This document shows, piece after piece, positions 1 to 4,927 of a DNA stretch of 7,974 nucleotides; the stretch's first letter is position 1, and each line of letters starts with the position of its first letter. The position numbers and the translations under genes were made by a program. The notes below the pieces were generated by a model that was given only the letters and a program-made list of their open reading frames with translations, was not told where the DNA came from and did not search any database. The DNA lies in contig CALGGH010000111.1 of NCBI GenBank assembly GCA_937916415.1, positions 1 to 7,974 on the forward strand. Reading direction: 5' to 3'. This DNA comes from an uncultured Lachnospiraceae bacterium. GTDB taxonomy: Bacteria > Bacillota > Clostridia > Lachnospirales > Lachnospiraceae.

Positions 1-25
1 CAAAAGTTTTTGAAAACTTTTTCAT
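1..25 (-). CDS. Start of an unidentified minus-strand gene, cut by the window edge
   Basis: On the minus strand an ATG at 25-23 opens MKKFSKTF before the window ends. An AAAAGGAG Shine-Dalgarno-like sequence lies at 44-37, 11 bases upstream, which is slightly long but acceptable. The lysine-rich start would fit a signal peptide, but eight residues cannot show that. The same frame is open upstream to a TGA at 217-215, with alternative ATG codons at 169 and 100; neither has a comparable ribosome site. The AT-rich start also forms an inverted repeat (2-10 with 13-21), so the sequence may be RNA structure rather than coding. Function unknown. Confidence 0.3.
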
Positions 26-28
26 GTT

Positions 29-57
29 ACAAAATTCTCCTTTTCCTAAAATTTTGT
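29..57 (-). promoter_or_regulatory. Hairpin holding the ribosome-binding site in its loop
   Basis: ACAAAATT (29-36) pairs with AATTTTGT (50-57), leaving a 13-base loop that contains the minus-strand AAAAGGAG (44-37). A similar SD-like context, TTCTCCTTTTC followed by TAA, recurs at 140-156 beside a second inverted repeat (GAACTTT 120-126 with AAAGTTC 136-142). This could modulate ribosome access to the start at 25. Regulation is inference; the pairing is seen. Confidence 0.3.
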
Positions 58-197
58 TTGGTTTTCCTGAATCAGTGCGGTTTTCGGGCTTTTGGCTCAT
101 GATCAGAGCTGCGAATCGGGAACTTTGTCCTTCGGAAAGTTCTCCTTTTCTTAATGCTCCGGCGGGCATTTGATGGTGCTCGCCTGATCCGGGCCGG

Positions 198-437
198 TCC
201 GTTTCCCGTTCCGTTCAGGGGTTTACATCTATGTTAAACGGATTTTTAGCTAATTTAAGCCGTTACCGAAAGGCTCACCTATTGCCTTTCCCGCCAAAGG
301 TAAATTTCGCAAGCCCTTTGGTTACGGCTCAGTAAAAACCCGCGCGATTTTCCAGATCAGAAAATCCAGGTGATTTCATTTCTCCCTTACGTAAGGCATT
401 TCTTTCCTTATATATAAGGAAGACAACTGTCAGTTGT
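198..437 (-). ncRNA. Candidate structured RNA with a three-way junction
   Basis: A closing stem (AGCCGT 258-263 with ACGGCT 324-329) encloses two perfect 7-bp hairpins: GAAAGGC 268-274 with GCCTTTC 284-290, and CCAAAGG 294-300 with CCTTTGG 315-321. Together they make a three-way junction. Further stems lie on both sides: TCCGTTT 198-204 with AAACGGA 236-242, GATTTTC 346-352 with GAAAATC 360-366, and perfect palindromes at 385-396, 404-421 and 423-437. Loops are purine-rich on the minus strand, which favours minus-strand transcription, as does the position upstream of the minus-strand start at 25. I do not recognise the class. I looked for TPP, SAM-I, c-di-GMP-I, cobalamin and ydaO core motifs and found none. 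It could be a riboswitch-like leader, part of a larger ornate RNA, or DNA palindromes. Confidence 0.35.
404..421. repeat. 18-bp perfect palindrome
   Basis: TTCCTTATATATAAGGAA is perfectly self-complementary. It sits between two more palindromes: CCTTACGTAAGG (385-396) and ACAACTG-T-CAGTTGT (423-437). They could be operator sites or consecutive RNA hairpins. Confidence 0.6.
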
Positions 438-740
438 TTGTTTGGCTTTTCTTTATTCACTTGTCAATGTTCGCCATGCCCTTTCCGGCAGGGGGTACGC
501 GTTTCTTTCTCCCGGCTTGGCCTCGCGCGTATCACTTTCGCGTGCTAAAGGGCGGTTCTTCATAAGTAAATCTACGAATCAGGGATGAAAACGTGCCGCT
601 AACGTCGACAGCTTCCCAATAAACCGGCTCTTTAGTTGTGTTTGCCGTTTCCGGCCTGTAGTAGGGCGTTTTGCAGTAGGGAAAATAAACAAATGCACAG
701 AAAGTGCTACGGTTTTTAAATATTTACCCTACTAATGTTG
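438..740. other. Gene-poor stretch with hairpins and an interrupted open frame
   Basis: No credible intact gene is seen. On the minus strand a GCCG-GAAA-CGGC tetraloop hairpin maps to 644-655. A minus-strand frame without a good start codon is open from 723 to a TGA at 534-532, and reads on after that stop to a second TGA at 459-457, ending in MANIDK. About 87 codons are open apart from the one stop. It may be a decayed gene or chance openness in a conserved RNA; I cannot choose between these. Confidence 0.35.
675..733. repeat. Imperfect 13-bp inverted repeat with inner hairpin
   Basis: AGTAGGGAAAATA (675-687) is the reverse complement of TATTTACCCTACT (721-733) with one mismatch. A further partial copy, TAGTAGGG, lies at 659-666. 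Inside is a GCAC/GTGC hairpin (695-698 with 704-707). It could be the edge of the structured region, an operator or a mobile-element end. Confidence 0.5.
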
Positions 741-982
741 TATGATACCGCTTTACTCCTGTCTTGTAAAGTGGTTTTTTGGATTCGTTTCTCGCTTCGA
801 ATCATCTACGAATCCCTTTGCTATCAATATTCGTGGGGTTTTTGGGGAAAAATGGGGTGAGTTAGAAATTTTTTCACGAAACGTTCATAATTTGTGCATT
901 TCTCACAAAATCACGTATGGGATGGCCGCAATATTGCCGGCATTCTCATTCTTCATCACTTTGCCACGGCAGTACGTACTCC
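741..982. other. Spacer with no recognised gene
   Basis: AT-rich sequence between the inverted repeat and the broken ATPase gene. The plus-strand open frame across it has no ribosome site and no protein-like pattern. Small inverted repeats are present (TTTGTG 891-896 with CACAAA 904-909; GGATTCG 781-787 with CGAATCC 809-815). I see nothing that shows a function. Confidence 0.4.
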
Positions 983-1222
983 CTAAACCCGGGAAGCTTG
1001 AGTTTCAACAGGATCGCTCCGCTTAAAAAAGGTAAGATTAGGCTCATCCGCGAAATCCTCCATGTTTTTGGCGAGTCCGGTACAGACAATGTATATCCTC
1101 TTTTTGTCATCCAAAAGCATCGACCCCCAGATTGAGAGGAACTTGACCATGTCCGGCGTTTTCGCGATATCATCGATTCCAACCAGTACTTTATACCCAT
1201 TGTCGTTAGCCTCAATTTCATC
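983..1222 (-). pseudogene. Fragment of an AAA-type ATP-binding protein
   Basis: On the minus strand, codons from 1222 down to a TAG at 985-983 give 79 residues, starting DEIEANDNGYKVLVGIDDIA and containing IYIVCTGLAKN and LTFFKRSDPVE. The hydrophobic strand ending in Asp-Asp (LVGIDD, residues 13-18) looks like a Walker B strand. The following CTGLAKN resembles the sensor strand of the AAA/Orc-like ATP-binding proteins common in Lachnospiraceae. There is no Walker A loop: the fragment begins at the junction with the repeat remnant at about 1216-1254, and a TGA lies just upstream in frame. The protein also stops early, without its C-terminal domain. Other minus-strand frames across this stretch are shadows. 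Family recognition is from memory of the motif pattern, so the call is moderately firm; loss of function is clear. Confidence 0.6.
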
Positions 1223-1370
1223 CGAGTGATTTCGGCATTTTCATCCGGGTAATTGTACTTGTCGGCAATTTCATGTCGCATCCGGTCACGGGTTTCGTGA
1301 TTATGCACAATAGTTCGCAATCCCGATAATTACAGTGTTTTCGGCCAAAATACAGCCTGTCAGGCTCCTT
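1215..1370. mobile_element. Mobile-element remnant, copy A, abutting the ATPase fragment
   Basis: One edge carries two 23-bp units of the form TTTTCATCCGRGTRATTTCGG (1215-1237, and from 1238 with a divergent end). The other edge (about 1340-1370) carries a palindrome, AGCCTGTCAGGCT, followed by CCTT. Both edges recur in copy B at 2671-2740, where they lie directly together. The roughly 85 bases in between are unique to this copy. Multiple short repeats at an end are typical of IS21-family elements, but that assignment is inference because no transposase is present. Confidence 0.5.
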
Positions 1371-1632
1371 GCGCCCTGATATTTTCTATGTTTACGTCAT
1401 TGCAATGCCGGAATTATGATGTTAGGTTTTCTTTATGGATTCATCATGACCCAGGCATCATTGCTCCATTTGCTAAACGATAATTTTGGTTTTTGAGAGG
1501 CCACAAATATCCGCTTGTGGCCATCATAAGTGTTTTTTCCACCACTAACCATTGGACTTGTGTGGCGTACCGCTTTTTGTGATACGCGCCATGCGGGAGC
1601 ACCACGGTCGTTTATCAGAAGGGAGCATAACC
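1323..1632. other. Intergenic region upstream of the nuclease gene
   Basis: No credible gene. Besides the remnant edge it holds a perfect hairpin (GGCCACAA 1499-1506 with TTGTGGCC 1515-1522) followed after ten bases by TTTTTT (1533-1538). It also holds an imperfect GGCGTA/TACGCGCC inverted repeat (1564-1569 with 1583-1590) close to where the nuclease promoter should be. No convincing -35/-10 pair was found. Confidence 0.4.
1499..1538 (+). terminator. Possible rho-independent terminator
   Basis: An 8-bp perfect GGCCACAA/TTGTGGCC stem with an 8-base loop is followed, after ten bases, by six T residues. The gap makes it a weak terminator candidate; it could also be an attenuator or operator ahead of the nuclease gene. 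Confidence 0.35.
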
Positions 1633-2613
1633 ATGTACGAAACAATTAAACCCATTCCATTTTCAGAGGCTACCGGAGCAGTCGCCTGCAACATGACCAA
1701 CGACGCACTGTTCCATATAGTGCTTCAGGAGAACAATGAAGCCCTTACCGGACTAATCGCCTCACTGCTGCATATTGATCCGGAATCAATAGGCGACGCG
1801 GAGGTTCAGAATCCCATTAAATTCGGGCACTTGCTGTTGGACAAGGCCTTCGTGCTGGACATCCTCGTGTCATTCCGCGACGGATCATCGATGAACCTGG
1901 AGATGCAGGTAAAAGACCTGAAAAACTGGATTCCCAGGTCGCTTTCCTACCTGTGCAGGGAATTTAACCAGCTTAAGCACGGCGACGATTATGATCAGAT
2001 CAAGGCCGTTTATCACGTGGGATTCCTGGACTACACGCTTTTCCCTGATCAGCCGGAATTCTACGCCACTTATCGCATGCGCAACATAAAAACCGGCCAC
2101 GAATATAGCGACAAGTTCACGTTGTCGGTTGTACAATTGAACCACATAAACATGGCAACAGAAGAAGACAAGGCATACGACATCGACAAATGGGCGGCGC
2201 TTTTCAAGGCCACCACGTGGGAGGAGGTCAGAATGTTGGCAGAAACCAATCCATACATCGCATCGGCAGCGGAATCCATATACAGCAGCGTTACCGATCC
2301 CGACATACTTGAGCTGTGCAAGAAGCGCCAGGAAGAAATCGACGGAGACATTCACCGCCGCGAGCGTCTCGCAGAGCAGGAGAGGCTGTTGGCCGAGCAG
2401 GAGGAAAAGCTTGCGGAGAAGGAGAAAAAGCTTACGGAGCAGGAGGAAAAGCTTACGGAGCAGGAGGAAAAGCTTGCCCAACAGGACAAGAAGATTACCG
2501 AGCAGGATATGAAGATTACCGAGCAGGACAAAAAGATTGAAGAACAAGACCAGCAGATTGCCGACCTCACTGCAAGGCTTGAAGACATCCGCAGGCGACT
2601 ATCCGAAAAATAA
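1633..2613 (+). CDS. Rpn-family PD-(D/E)XK nuclease/putative transposase with heptad-repeat coiled-coil tail
   Basis: A 326-residue protein. The ATG at 1633 is chosen because AAGGGAG lies seven bases upstream (1619-1625); an earlier in-frame ATG at 1552 has no ribosome site. Residues 20-130 form the PD-(D/E)XK core: MTNDALF, VLDILVSF with likely catalytic Asp76, and NLEMQV with Glu90 and Gln92. Then come the conserved PRSLSYLCR (101-109), VGFLDYTLFPDQPEFYATY (129-147), SDKFTLSVVQL (159-169) and WAALFKATTWEEV (187-199). Family members (Rpn, PDDEXK_2) are DNA endonucleases linked to RecA-independent recombination; several are annotated as transposases. Residues 246-326 are eleven consecutive heptads (LAEQEEK, LTEQEEK, ITEQDKK), a charged coiled coil probably for oligomerisation. 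All catalytic residues appear present. It ends at a bidirectional terminator and converges on hipBA. Confidence 0.88.
   Translation: MYETIKPIPFSEATGAVACNMTNDALFHIVLQENNEALTGLIASLLHIDPESIGDAEVQNPIKFGHLLLDKAFVLDILVSFRDGSSMNLEMQVKDLKNWIPRSLSYLCREFNQLKHGDDYDQIKAVYHVGFLDYTLFPDQPEFYATYRMRNIKTGHEYSDKFTLSVVQLNHINMATEEDKAYDIDKWAALFKATTWEEVRMLAETNPYIASAAESIYSSVTDPDILELCKKRQEEIDGDIHRRERLAEQERLLAEQEEKLAEKEKKLTEQEEKLTEQEEKLAQQDKKITEQDMKITEQDKKIEEQDQQIADLTARLEDIRRRLSEK
2368..2598. repeat. 21-bp tandem repeats encoding the coiled coil
   Basis: Eleven 21-bp units encode one heptad each. Adjacent units around 2431-2472 (CTTACGGAGCAGGAGGAAAAG) are nearly identical in DNA, while the outer units diverge. This points to slippage or recombination expansion of the heptad tail. 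Confidence 0.8.
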
Positions 2614-2622
2614 ACCAAAAAC

Positions 2623-2647
2623 AAAGTGCCCCACAAGGGGCACTTTT
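2623..2647. terminator. Bidirectional rho-independent terminator
   Basis: AAAGTGCCCC (2623-2632) pairs with GGGGCACTTT (2637-2646) around an ACAA loop. T residues follow on the plus strand and a TTTGTTTTTGG stretch follows on the minus strand. It lies ten bases after the nuclease stop and 13 bases beyond the hipA-fragment stop, so it serves both convergent genes. Confidence 0.85.
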
Positions 2648-2659
2648 CTCGTAAATGCG

Positions 2660-2800
2660 CTATTTTACCGTTTTCATCCGAGTAATTTCGGCATTTTCAT
2701 CCGGGTGATTTCGGCCCAAATCCAGCCTGTCAGGCTCCTTAATCACGCCAACCGGTGTCTGGATCCCATTTATCTCTATATTGACTTTTAGTTCGCGCAT
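2660..2800 (-). pseudogene. hipA: Truncated HipA toxin N-terminus
   Basis: The minus-strand frame starts at an ATG at 2800, four bases after the hipB stop, with AAAGGGG inside the end of hipB as ribosome site, so the two are translationally coupled. It encodes 46 residues. The first ~20, MRELKVNIEINGIQTPVGVI, resemble the beta-strand start of HipA N-terminal domains. From about residue 21 the sequence is the translated mobile-element remnant copy B (ending RMKTVK) and then a TAG. A full HipA Ser/Thr kinase is about 400 residues and needs its C-terminal kinase fold, so no toxin can be made here. The hipA identity rests mainly on position after hipB and on the start; the truncation is firm. Confidence 0.6.
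2671..2740. mobile_element. Mobile-element remnant, copy B, inside hipA
   Basis: Two tandem 23-bp units (2671-2693 and 2694-2716; TTTTCATCCGRGTRATTTCGGC plus one base) run directly into CCAAATCCAGCCTGTCAGGC and CTCCTT. Both parts match the outer edges of copy A at 1215-1370. The hipA reading frame is disrupted precisely here. It looks like a minimal scar left when an element was deleted internally; the family is uncertain. Confidence 0.55.
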
Positions 2801-2804
2801 GCCA

Positions 2805-3017
2805 TCAGCCCCTTTCATTCAGTTCAACGTCAAGGCCAAGTATATTTGCAACATTTAAAGCCTTATCAAGTTCTATCGTTTTCTTTCCGTTTTCAAGATC
2901 AGAAAGGAAACTTATGCTTAAACCCGTAAATTCGGATACGTATTTCTGGGTATAGCCCAGCTGCCTTCTTTTGTTTTTTACGGTTTCGCCAAAATTTTTT
3001 GAATTTGTAATCTTCAT
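2805..3017 (-). CDS. hipB: HipB-like XRE helix-turn-helix antitoxin/repressor
   Basis: A 70-residue protein starting MKITNSKNFGETVKNKRRQL. The ATG at 3017 is chosen because AGAGG lies five bases upstream (3027-3023). The longer frame beginning at 3083 would start only about seven bases from the predicted transcription start and lacks a ribosome site. Residues 8-60 form an XRE (Cro/CI) domain: YTQKYVSEFTGLSISFLSDLENGKKTI carries the helix-turn-helix, and LDKALNVANILGLDVEL is the HipB-type C-terminal helix and strand. HipB binds operators upstream of its own operon and neutralises HipA. Its promoter carries three matching palindromes, which strongly suggests autorepression. The partner toxin gene is broken, so this is an orphan antitoxin, perhaps kept as a repressor or against a HipA encoded elsewhere. 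Confidence 0.85.
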   Translation of the reverse strand: MKITNSKNFGETVKNKRRQLGYTQKYVSEFTGLSISFLSDLENGKKTIELDKALNVANILGLDVELNERG

Positions 3018-3029
3018 AAACGCCTCTAC

Positions 3030-3118
3030 GCCGTACGGCTTAACCTTTGTTGCGTAGAAAAAAAAATTAGCCGTACGACTCATTTCGTATGTTTTAATTA
3101 TAAAATGAGCCGTACGGC
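3030..3118 (-). promoter_or_regulatory. Three GCCGTACGGC-type operators for HipB
   Basis: Palindromes lie at 3109-3118 (O3, perfect, in the promoter spacer), 3070-3079 (O2, GCCGTACGAC, one mismatch, just after the start of transcription) and 3030-3039 (O1, perfect, just upstream of the ribosome site). Their centres are 39 and 40 bp apart, so they lie on nearly the same DNA face. O2 and O3 also form a larger inverted repeat (3070-3085 with 3103-3118, 15 of 16 matching) around the -10 box. HipB as ligand is inference from proximity and family behaviour. Confidence 0.75.
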
Positions 3119-3126
3119 GAAGTCAA
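3097..3126 (-). promoter_or_regulatory. hipB promoter
   Basis: The minus strand shows TTGACT (3126-3121), an 18-base spacer and a perfect TATAAT (3102-3097). The spacer contains operator O3 (3109-3118), so repressor binding there would block RNA polymerase. Transcription would start near 3090. Confidence 0.8.
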
Positions 3127-3317
3127 CGTTATTATGGGTATATTAATGCCTGAAGAGCTTCGTCAGCTTTTTTGTGGCATCATATTTTGCCGGAGGGAGT
3201 CTGTTAGAACGGGGCATCGTGAAGTCCAAAGGGTTATTTCCTGATGTCTTGAAAAAGGTGATGTCCTTGAACCGTAATGCACATCCTCCCGTGACGGAGA
3301 GTGCAAAGTTCGGGTTT
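3127..3317. other. Intergenic spacer, no recognised gene
   Basis: Short open plus-strand frames cross this stretch (one reads GLFPDVLKKVMSLNRN) but none has a start with a ribosome site or a family I recognise, and the longest runs into the repeat at 3318. It may contain decayed coding DNA. A weak CTGA/TCAG hairpin followed by six T residues (about 3148-3173) could be a plus-strand terminator. Confidence 0.4.
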
Positions 3318-3477
3318 TATAGTAAACGACAAAACAAATTTCGTTTTGCTCGTTTACTGCGCCGGATTTTGGCTGCTTTAGCAGCATGATTCCGTACATA
3401 ATCCGTGCGCATCCTCGCGGAGCGGTTACGGTAAGCGAAATTATATATTTCGCTTATTATAATTTATTGACAGTTCC
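3318..3477 (-). mobile_element. MITE-like palindromic element, left copy
   Basis: A 160-bp sequence that is the inverted, near-identical partner of the right copy at 4397-4622. It ends in ACAGTTCC (3470-3477), the reverse complement of GGAACTGT. It contains a hairpin with AGTAAACGA/TCGTTTACT arms, a middle stem (CGGATTTTG with CAAAATCCG around GCTGC...GCAGC) and a second hairpin with GTAAGCGAAAT arms. Compared with the right copy it lacks about 75 bases next to the GGAACTGT end and the terminal ACAGTTC at the other end. It encodes no transposase. Confidence 0.7.
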
Positions 3478-3478
3478 T

Positions 3479-3501
3479 TTGCGATTCCAAAACAATCGCA
3501 A
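3479..3501. repeat. 8-bp stem-loop
   Basis: TTGCGATT (3479-3486) pairs with AATCGCAA (3494-3501) around seven bases, directly after the left repeat. It is followed by five CAT triplets (3505-3519). There is no T tract, so it is not a terminator; it lies upstream of the lipoprotein promoter and its role is unknown. Confidence 0.5.
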
Positions 3502-3537
3502 CGTCATCATCATCATCATAACATAATTCCCAACTTT

Positions 3538-3567
3538 TTGGCCGATTTTATAAGGATTTTATATAAT
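3538..3567 (+). promoter_or_regulatory. Probable promoter of the small lipoprotein gene
   Basis: TATAAT (3562-3567) is perfect; with an 18-base spacer the -35 is TTGGCC (3538-3543), four of six matching. The transcript would start near 3574, giving a leader of about 90 bases that contains a GCCGA/TCGGC hairpin (3621-3625 with 3631-3635). Confidence 0.6.
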
Positions 3568-3664
3568 GCGACTATTGTGTTTCCGGCGATGCTGACCGAA
3601 AATATAGCTGTCACATAGTAGCCGAAAGTGTCGGCATGTGAAATGTGAAAGTGAGGGAGAGATT

Positions 3665-4396
3665 ATGAAAAAAAGAGCTTTGTCCGTAATGCTGGCTTCC
3701 GTCATGGCTCTGAGCCTTGCTGCCTGCGGCTCAGGTTCCGCTAAGGACGTGAATGCCAAGTCCGAAGGCGTGATGACCTACGCAGAGTACGTGGCAGCAC
3801 CCGTTGATTCGGAAGTCACCGTTGAAACATACGTACAGGCAGCACAGGGATGGTGGCAGGATGCCGGCACGTTCTATACCCAGGACGGAGAGGGCGGATA
3901 TTTCCTGTACGGCATGCCCGTATCCGAGGCAGAATACAACAAGCTGACCCCCGGCACCAAGATCAAGGTAAAGGGATATAAGACAGAGTGGTCCGGTGAG
4001 GTTGAGATCACCGATGCCACCTATGAGATCGAGGAAGGCAGCTACGTGGCCCCCGCAGAGGACGTGACTTCCAAGCTGGGCACCGATGACCTGATCAACT
4101 ACATGAACAGGTTCGTGTCATTCAAGGGCATGACCGTCGAGGCGGCCAATGACGCGGGTGATGCCTGCATGTACAACTGGGACGGATCCGGCACGCAGGG
4201 CGACGACCTGTACTTCAACGTATCCGTGAACGGCAATACGTATTCGTTTACCGTTGAGTCCTACCTGTGCGGTCCTGACACCGACGTGTACAAGGCTGTT
4301 GAGAACCTGCAGGTCGGCGACGTCGTAGACATGGAGGGATTCCTGTACTGGTATGAGGGACCGAATCCTCACGTCACCTCCGTTAAGGTAAAGTAA
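3665..4396 (+). CDS. Secreted lipoprotein with two OB-fold-like domains
   Basis: A 243-residue protein. The ATG at 3665 is chosen because AGGGAG lies five bases upstream and it opens a classic lipoprotein signal: MKKR, a hydrophobic stretch, then LAAC with lipidated Cys21. An ATG nine codons earlier would spoil the signal. Residues 48-122 (VTVETYVQ, GTKIKVKGYKTEWSGEVEI) and 148-243 (FVSFKGMTVEA, LQVGDVVDMEGFLYW, HVTSVKVK) both show the strand pattern of OB-fold domains, with a G-x-x-V-x-V-x-G strand followed by a W-rich turn. This suggests an internal duplication. Aromatic residues (W63, W64, W109, W229) could bind a ligand. It should be anchored on the outer face of the membrane; ligand unknown. 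The gene is framed by inverted repeat copies, and its stop codon touches the right copy. Confidence 0.8.
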   Translation: MKKRALSVMLASVMALSLAACGSGSAKDVNAKSEGVMTYAEYVAAPVDSEVTVETYVQAAQGWWQDAGTFYTQDGEGGYFLYGMPVSEAEYNKLTPGTKIKVKGYKTEWSGEVEITDATYEIEEGSYVAPAEDVTSKLGTDDLINYMNRFVSFKGMTVEAANDAGDACMYNWDGSGTQGDDLYFNVSVNGNTYSFTVESYLCGPDTDVYKAVENLQVGDVVDMEGFLYWYEGPNPHVTSVKVK

Positions 4397-4622
4397 GGAA
4401 CTGTCAATAATTAATCTGATCATCTTGCCTGTCTGCTTTCCCGATATCTGCATCAGAAAGCCTCGCCGTAGTTATAGTAAGCGAAATATATAATTTCGCT
4501 TACTATAACCGCTCCGCGAGGATGCGCACGGATTTTGTACGGAATTATGCTGCTAAAGCAGCCAAAATCCGGCGCAGTAAACGAGCAAAACGAAATTCGT
4601 TTTGTCGTTTACTATACAGTTC
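4397..4622 (+). mobile_element. MITE-like palindromic element, right copy
   Basis: It begins GGAACTGT (4397-4404), immediately after the lipoprotein stop, and ends ACAGTTC (4616-4622), giving 7-bp terminal inverted repeats. Inside are a perfect 17-bp hairpin (4471-4487 with 4493-4509, ATATA loop), a 14-bp middle stem (4523-4537 with 4563-4576) whose loop holds GCTGC/GCAGC, and a near-perfect 18-bp hairpin (4576-4613). No transposase is encoded. The same GGAACTGT motif at 7921 hints that a full element with these ends exists in the genome. No clear target duplication is seen. Confidence 0.7.
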
Positions 4623-4905
4623 GAAGTGGTCGGGAGAAAGGGAAACAAGGCATCCGATCGGGATTCCGGATATCGCTTATGAATATTTCGAGCCGGAGGA
4701 CCATGAGGAATATGATCTTATGGTGCCGTTTACCAGGGAATCGTGGCACGGACGAATGAGAGCCTGCAGGGGCGTTGGAGCGTCACTTTCAGAGGAAGAG
4801 CTGGACAAGTGGGACAGGGAACACAGGGAGCTTCTTGAAAGTATCGCACCGGCCCGGCTTGAGGTTCTGCACTATGCGGCCCTGGCGGTACTCCGAAGGC
4901 GATAA
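4623..4905 (+). pseudogene. C-terminal remnant of a class I SAM-dependent methyltransferase
   Basis: The frame open from 4522 to the stop at 4905 is a chimera. Its first ~34 residues translate the repeat element, and the remaining ~93 look like the tail of a clostridial SAM methyltransferase: YEYFEPEDHEEYDLMVPFTR, then ESWHGRMRACRGVGASLSEE, then WDREHRELLESIAP and VLHYAALAVLRRR. In this family the SAM-binding Rossmann part, with its GxGxG loop, lies in the missing N-terminal two thirds, so no activity is expected. The break coincides exactly with the end of the right repeat, so insertion or repeat-mediated recombination removed the rest. Family recognition is from the W-x-GRM-x-ACRG-x-GAS signature; substrate unknown. 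Confidence 0.65.
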
Positions 4906-4927
4906 AGCATGCCATGAGGGAATGAAC

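Noticed and set aside
1..21. AAAAGTTTT/AAAACTTTT inverted repeat as a terminator
   Set aside because: The stem is entirely A/T apart from one G-C pair with a two-base loop, and it overlaps a better-supported start codon.
742..1026. Plus-strand 94-codon frame
   Set aside because: No ribosome site and no recognisable protein pattern; its 3' part is antisense to the ATPase fragment.
946..1320. Minus-strand 124-codon frame
   Set aside because: It crosses the repeat remnant and then runs out of frame with the ATPase fragment, which makes better protein sense.
1433..1645. Minus-strand 70-codon frame ending near FSKWSNDAWVMMNP
   Set aside because: It starts antisense inside the nuclease start and includes a hairpin; no family recognised, though its tail looks faintly protein-like.
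1885..2547. Minus-strand 220-codon frame
   Set aside because: Antisense shadow of the nuclease; its Leu-rich repeats are the reverse complement of the heptads.
2368..2598. Regularly repeated 21-bp units considered as a CRISPR array
   Set aside because: There are no spacers, the units are contiguous and they encode in-frame heptads.
2671..2716. 23-bp tandem repeats considered as a CRISPR or iteron array
   Set aside because: Only two units, no spacers, no replication gene nearby, and a second copy elsewhere fits a mobile-element end better.
3174..3389. Plus-strand 71-codon frame
   Set aside because: GTG start without ribosome site and the last third is the palindromic repeat.
3467..3472. TTGACA at the repeat edge as an outward -35 for the lipoprotein
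   Set aside because: No good -10 lies 16-18 bases downstream; the TATAAT at 3562 is the better promoter.
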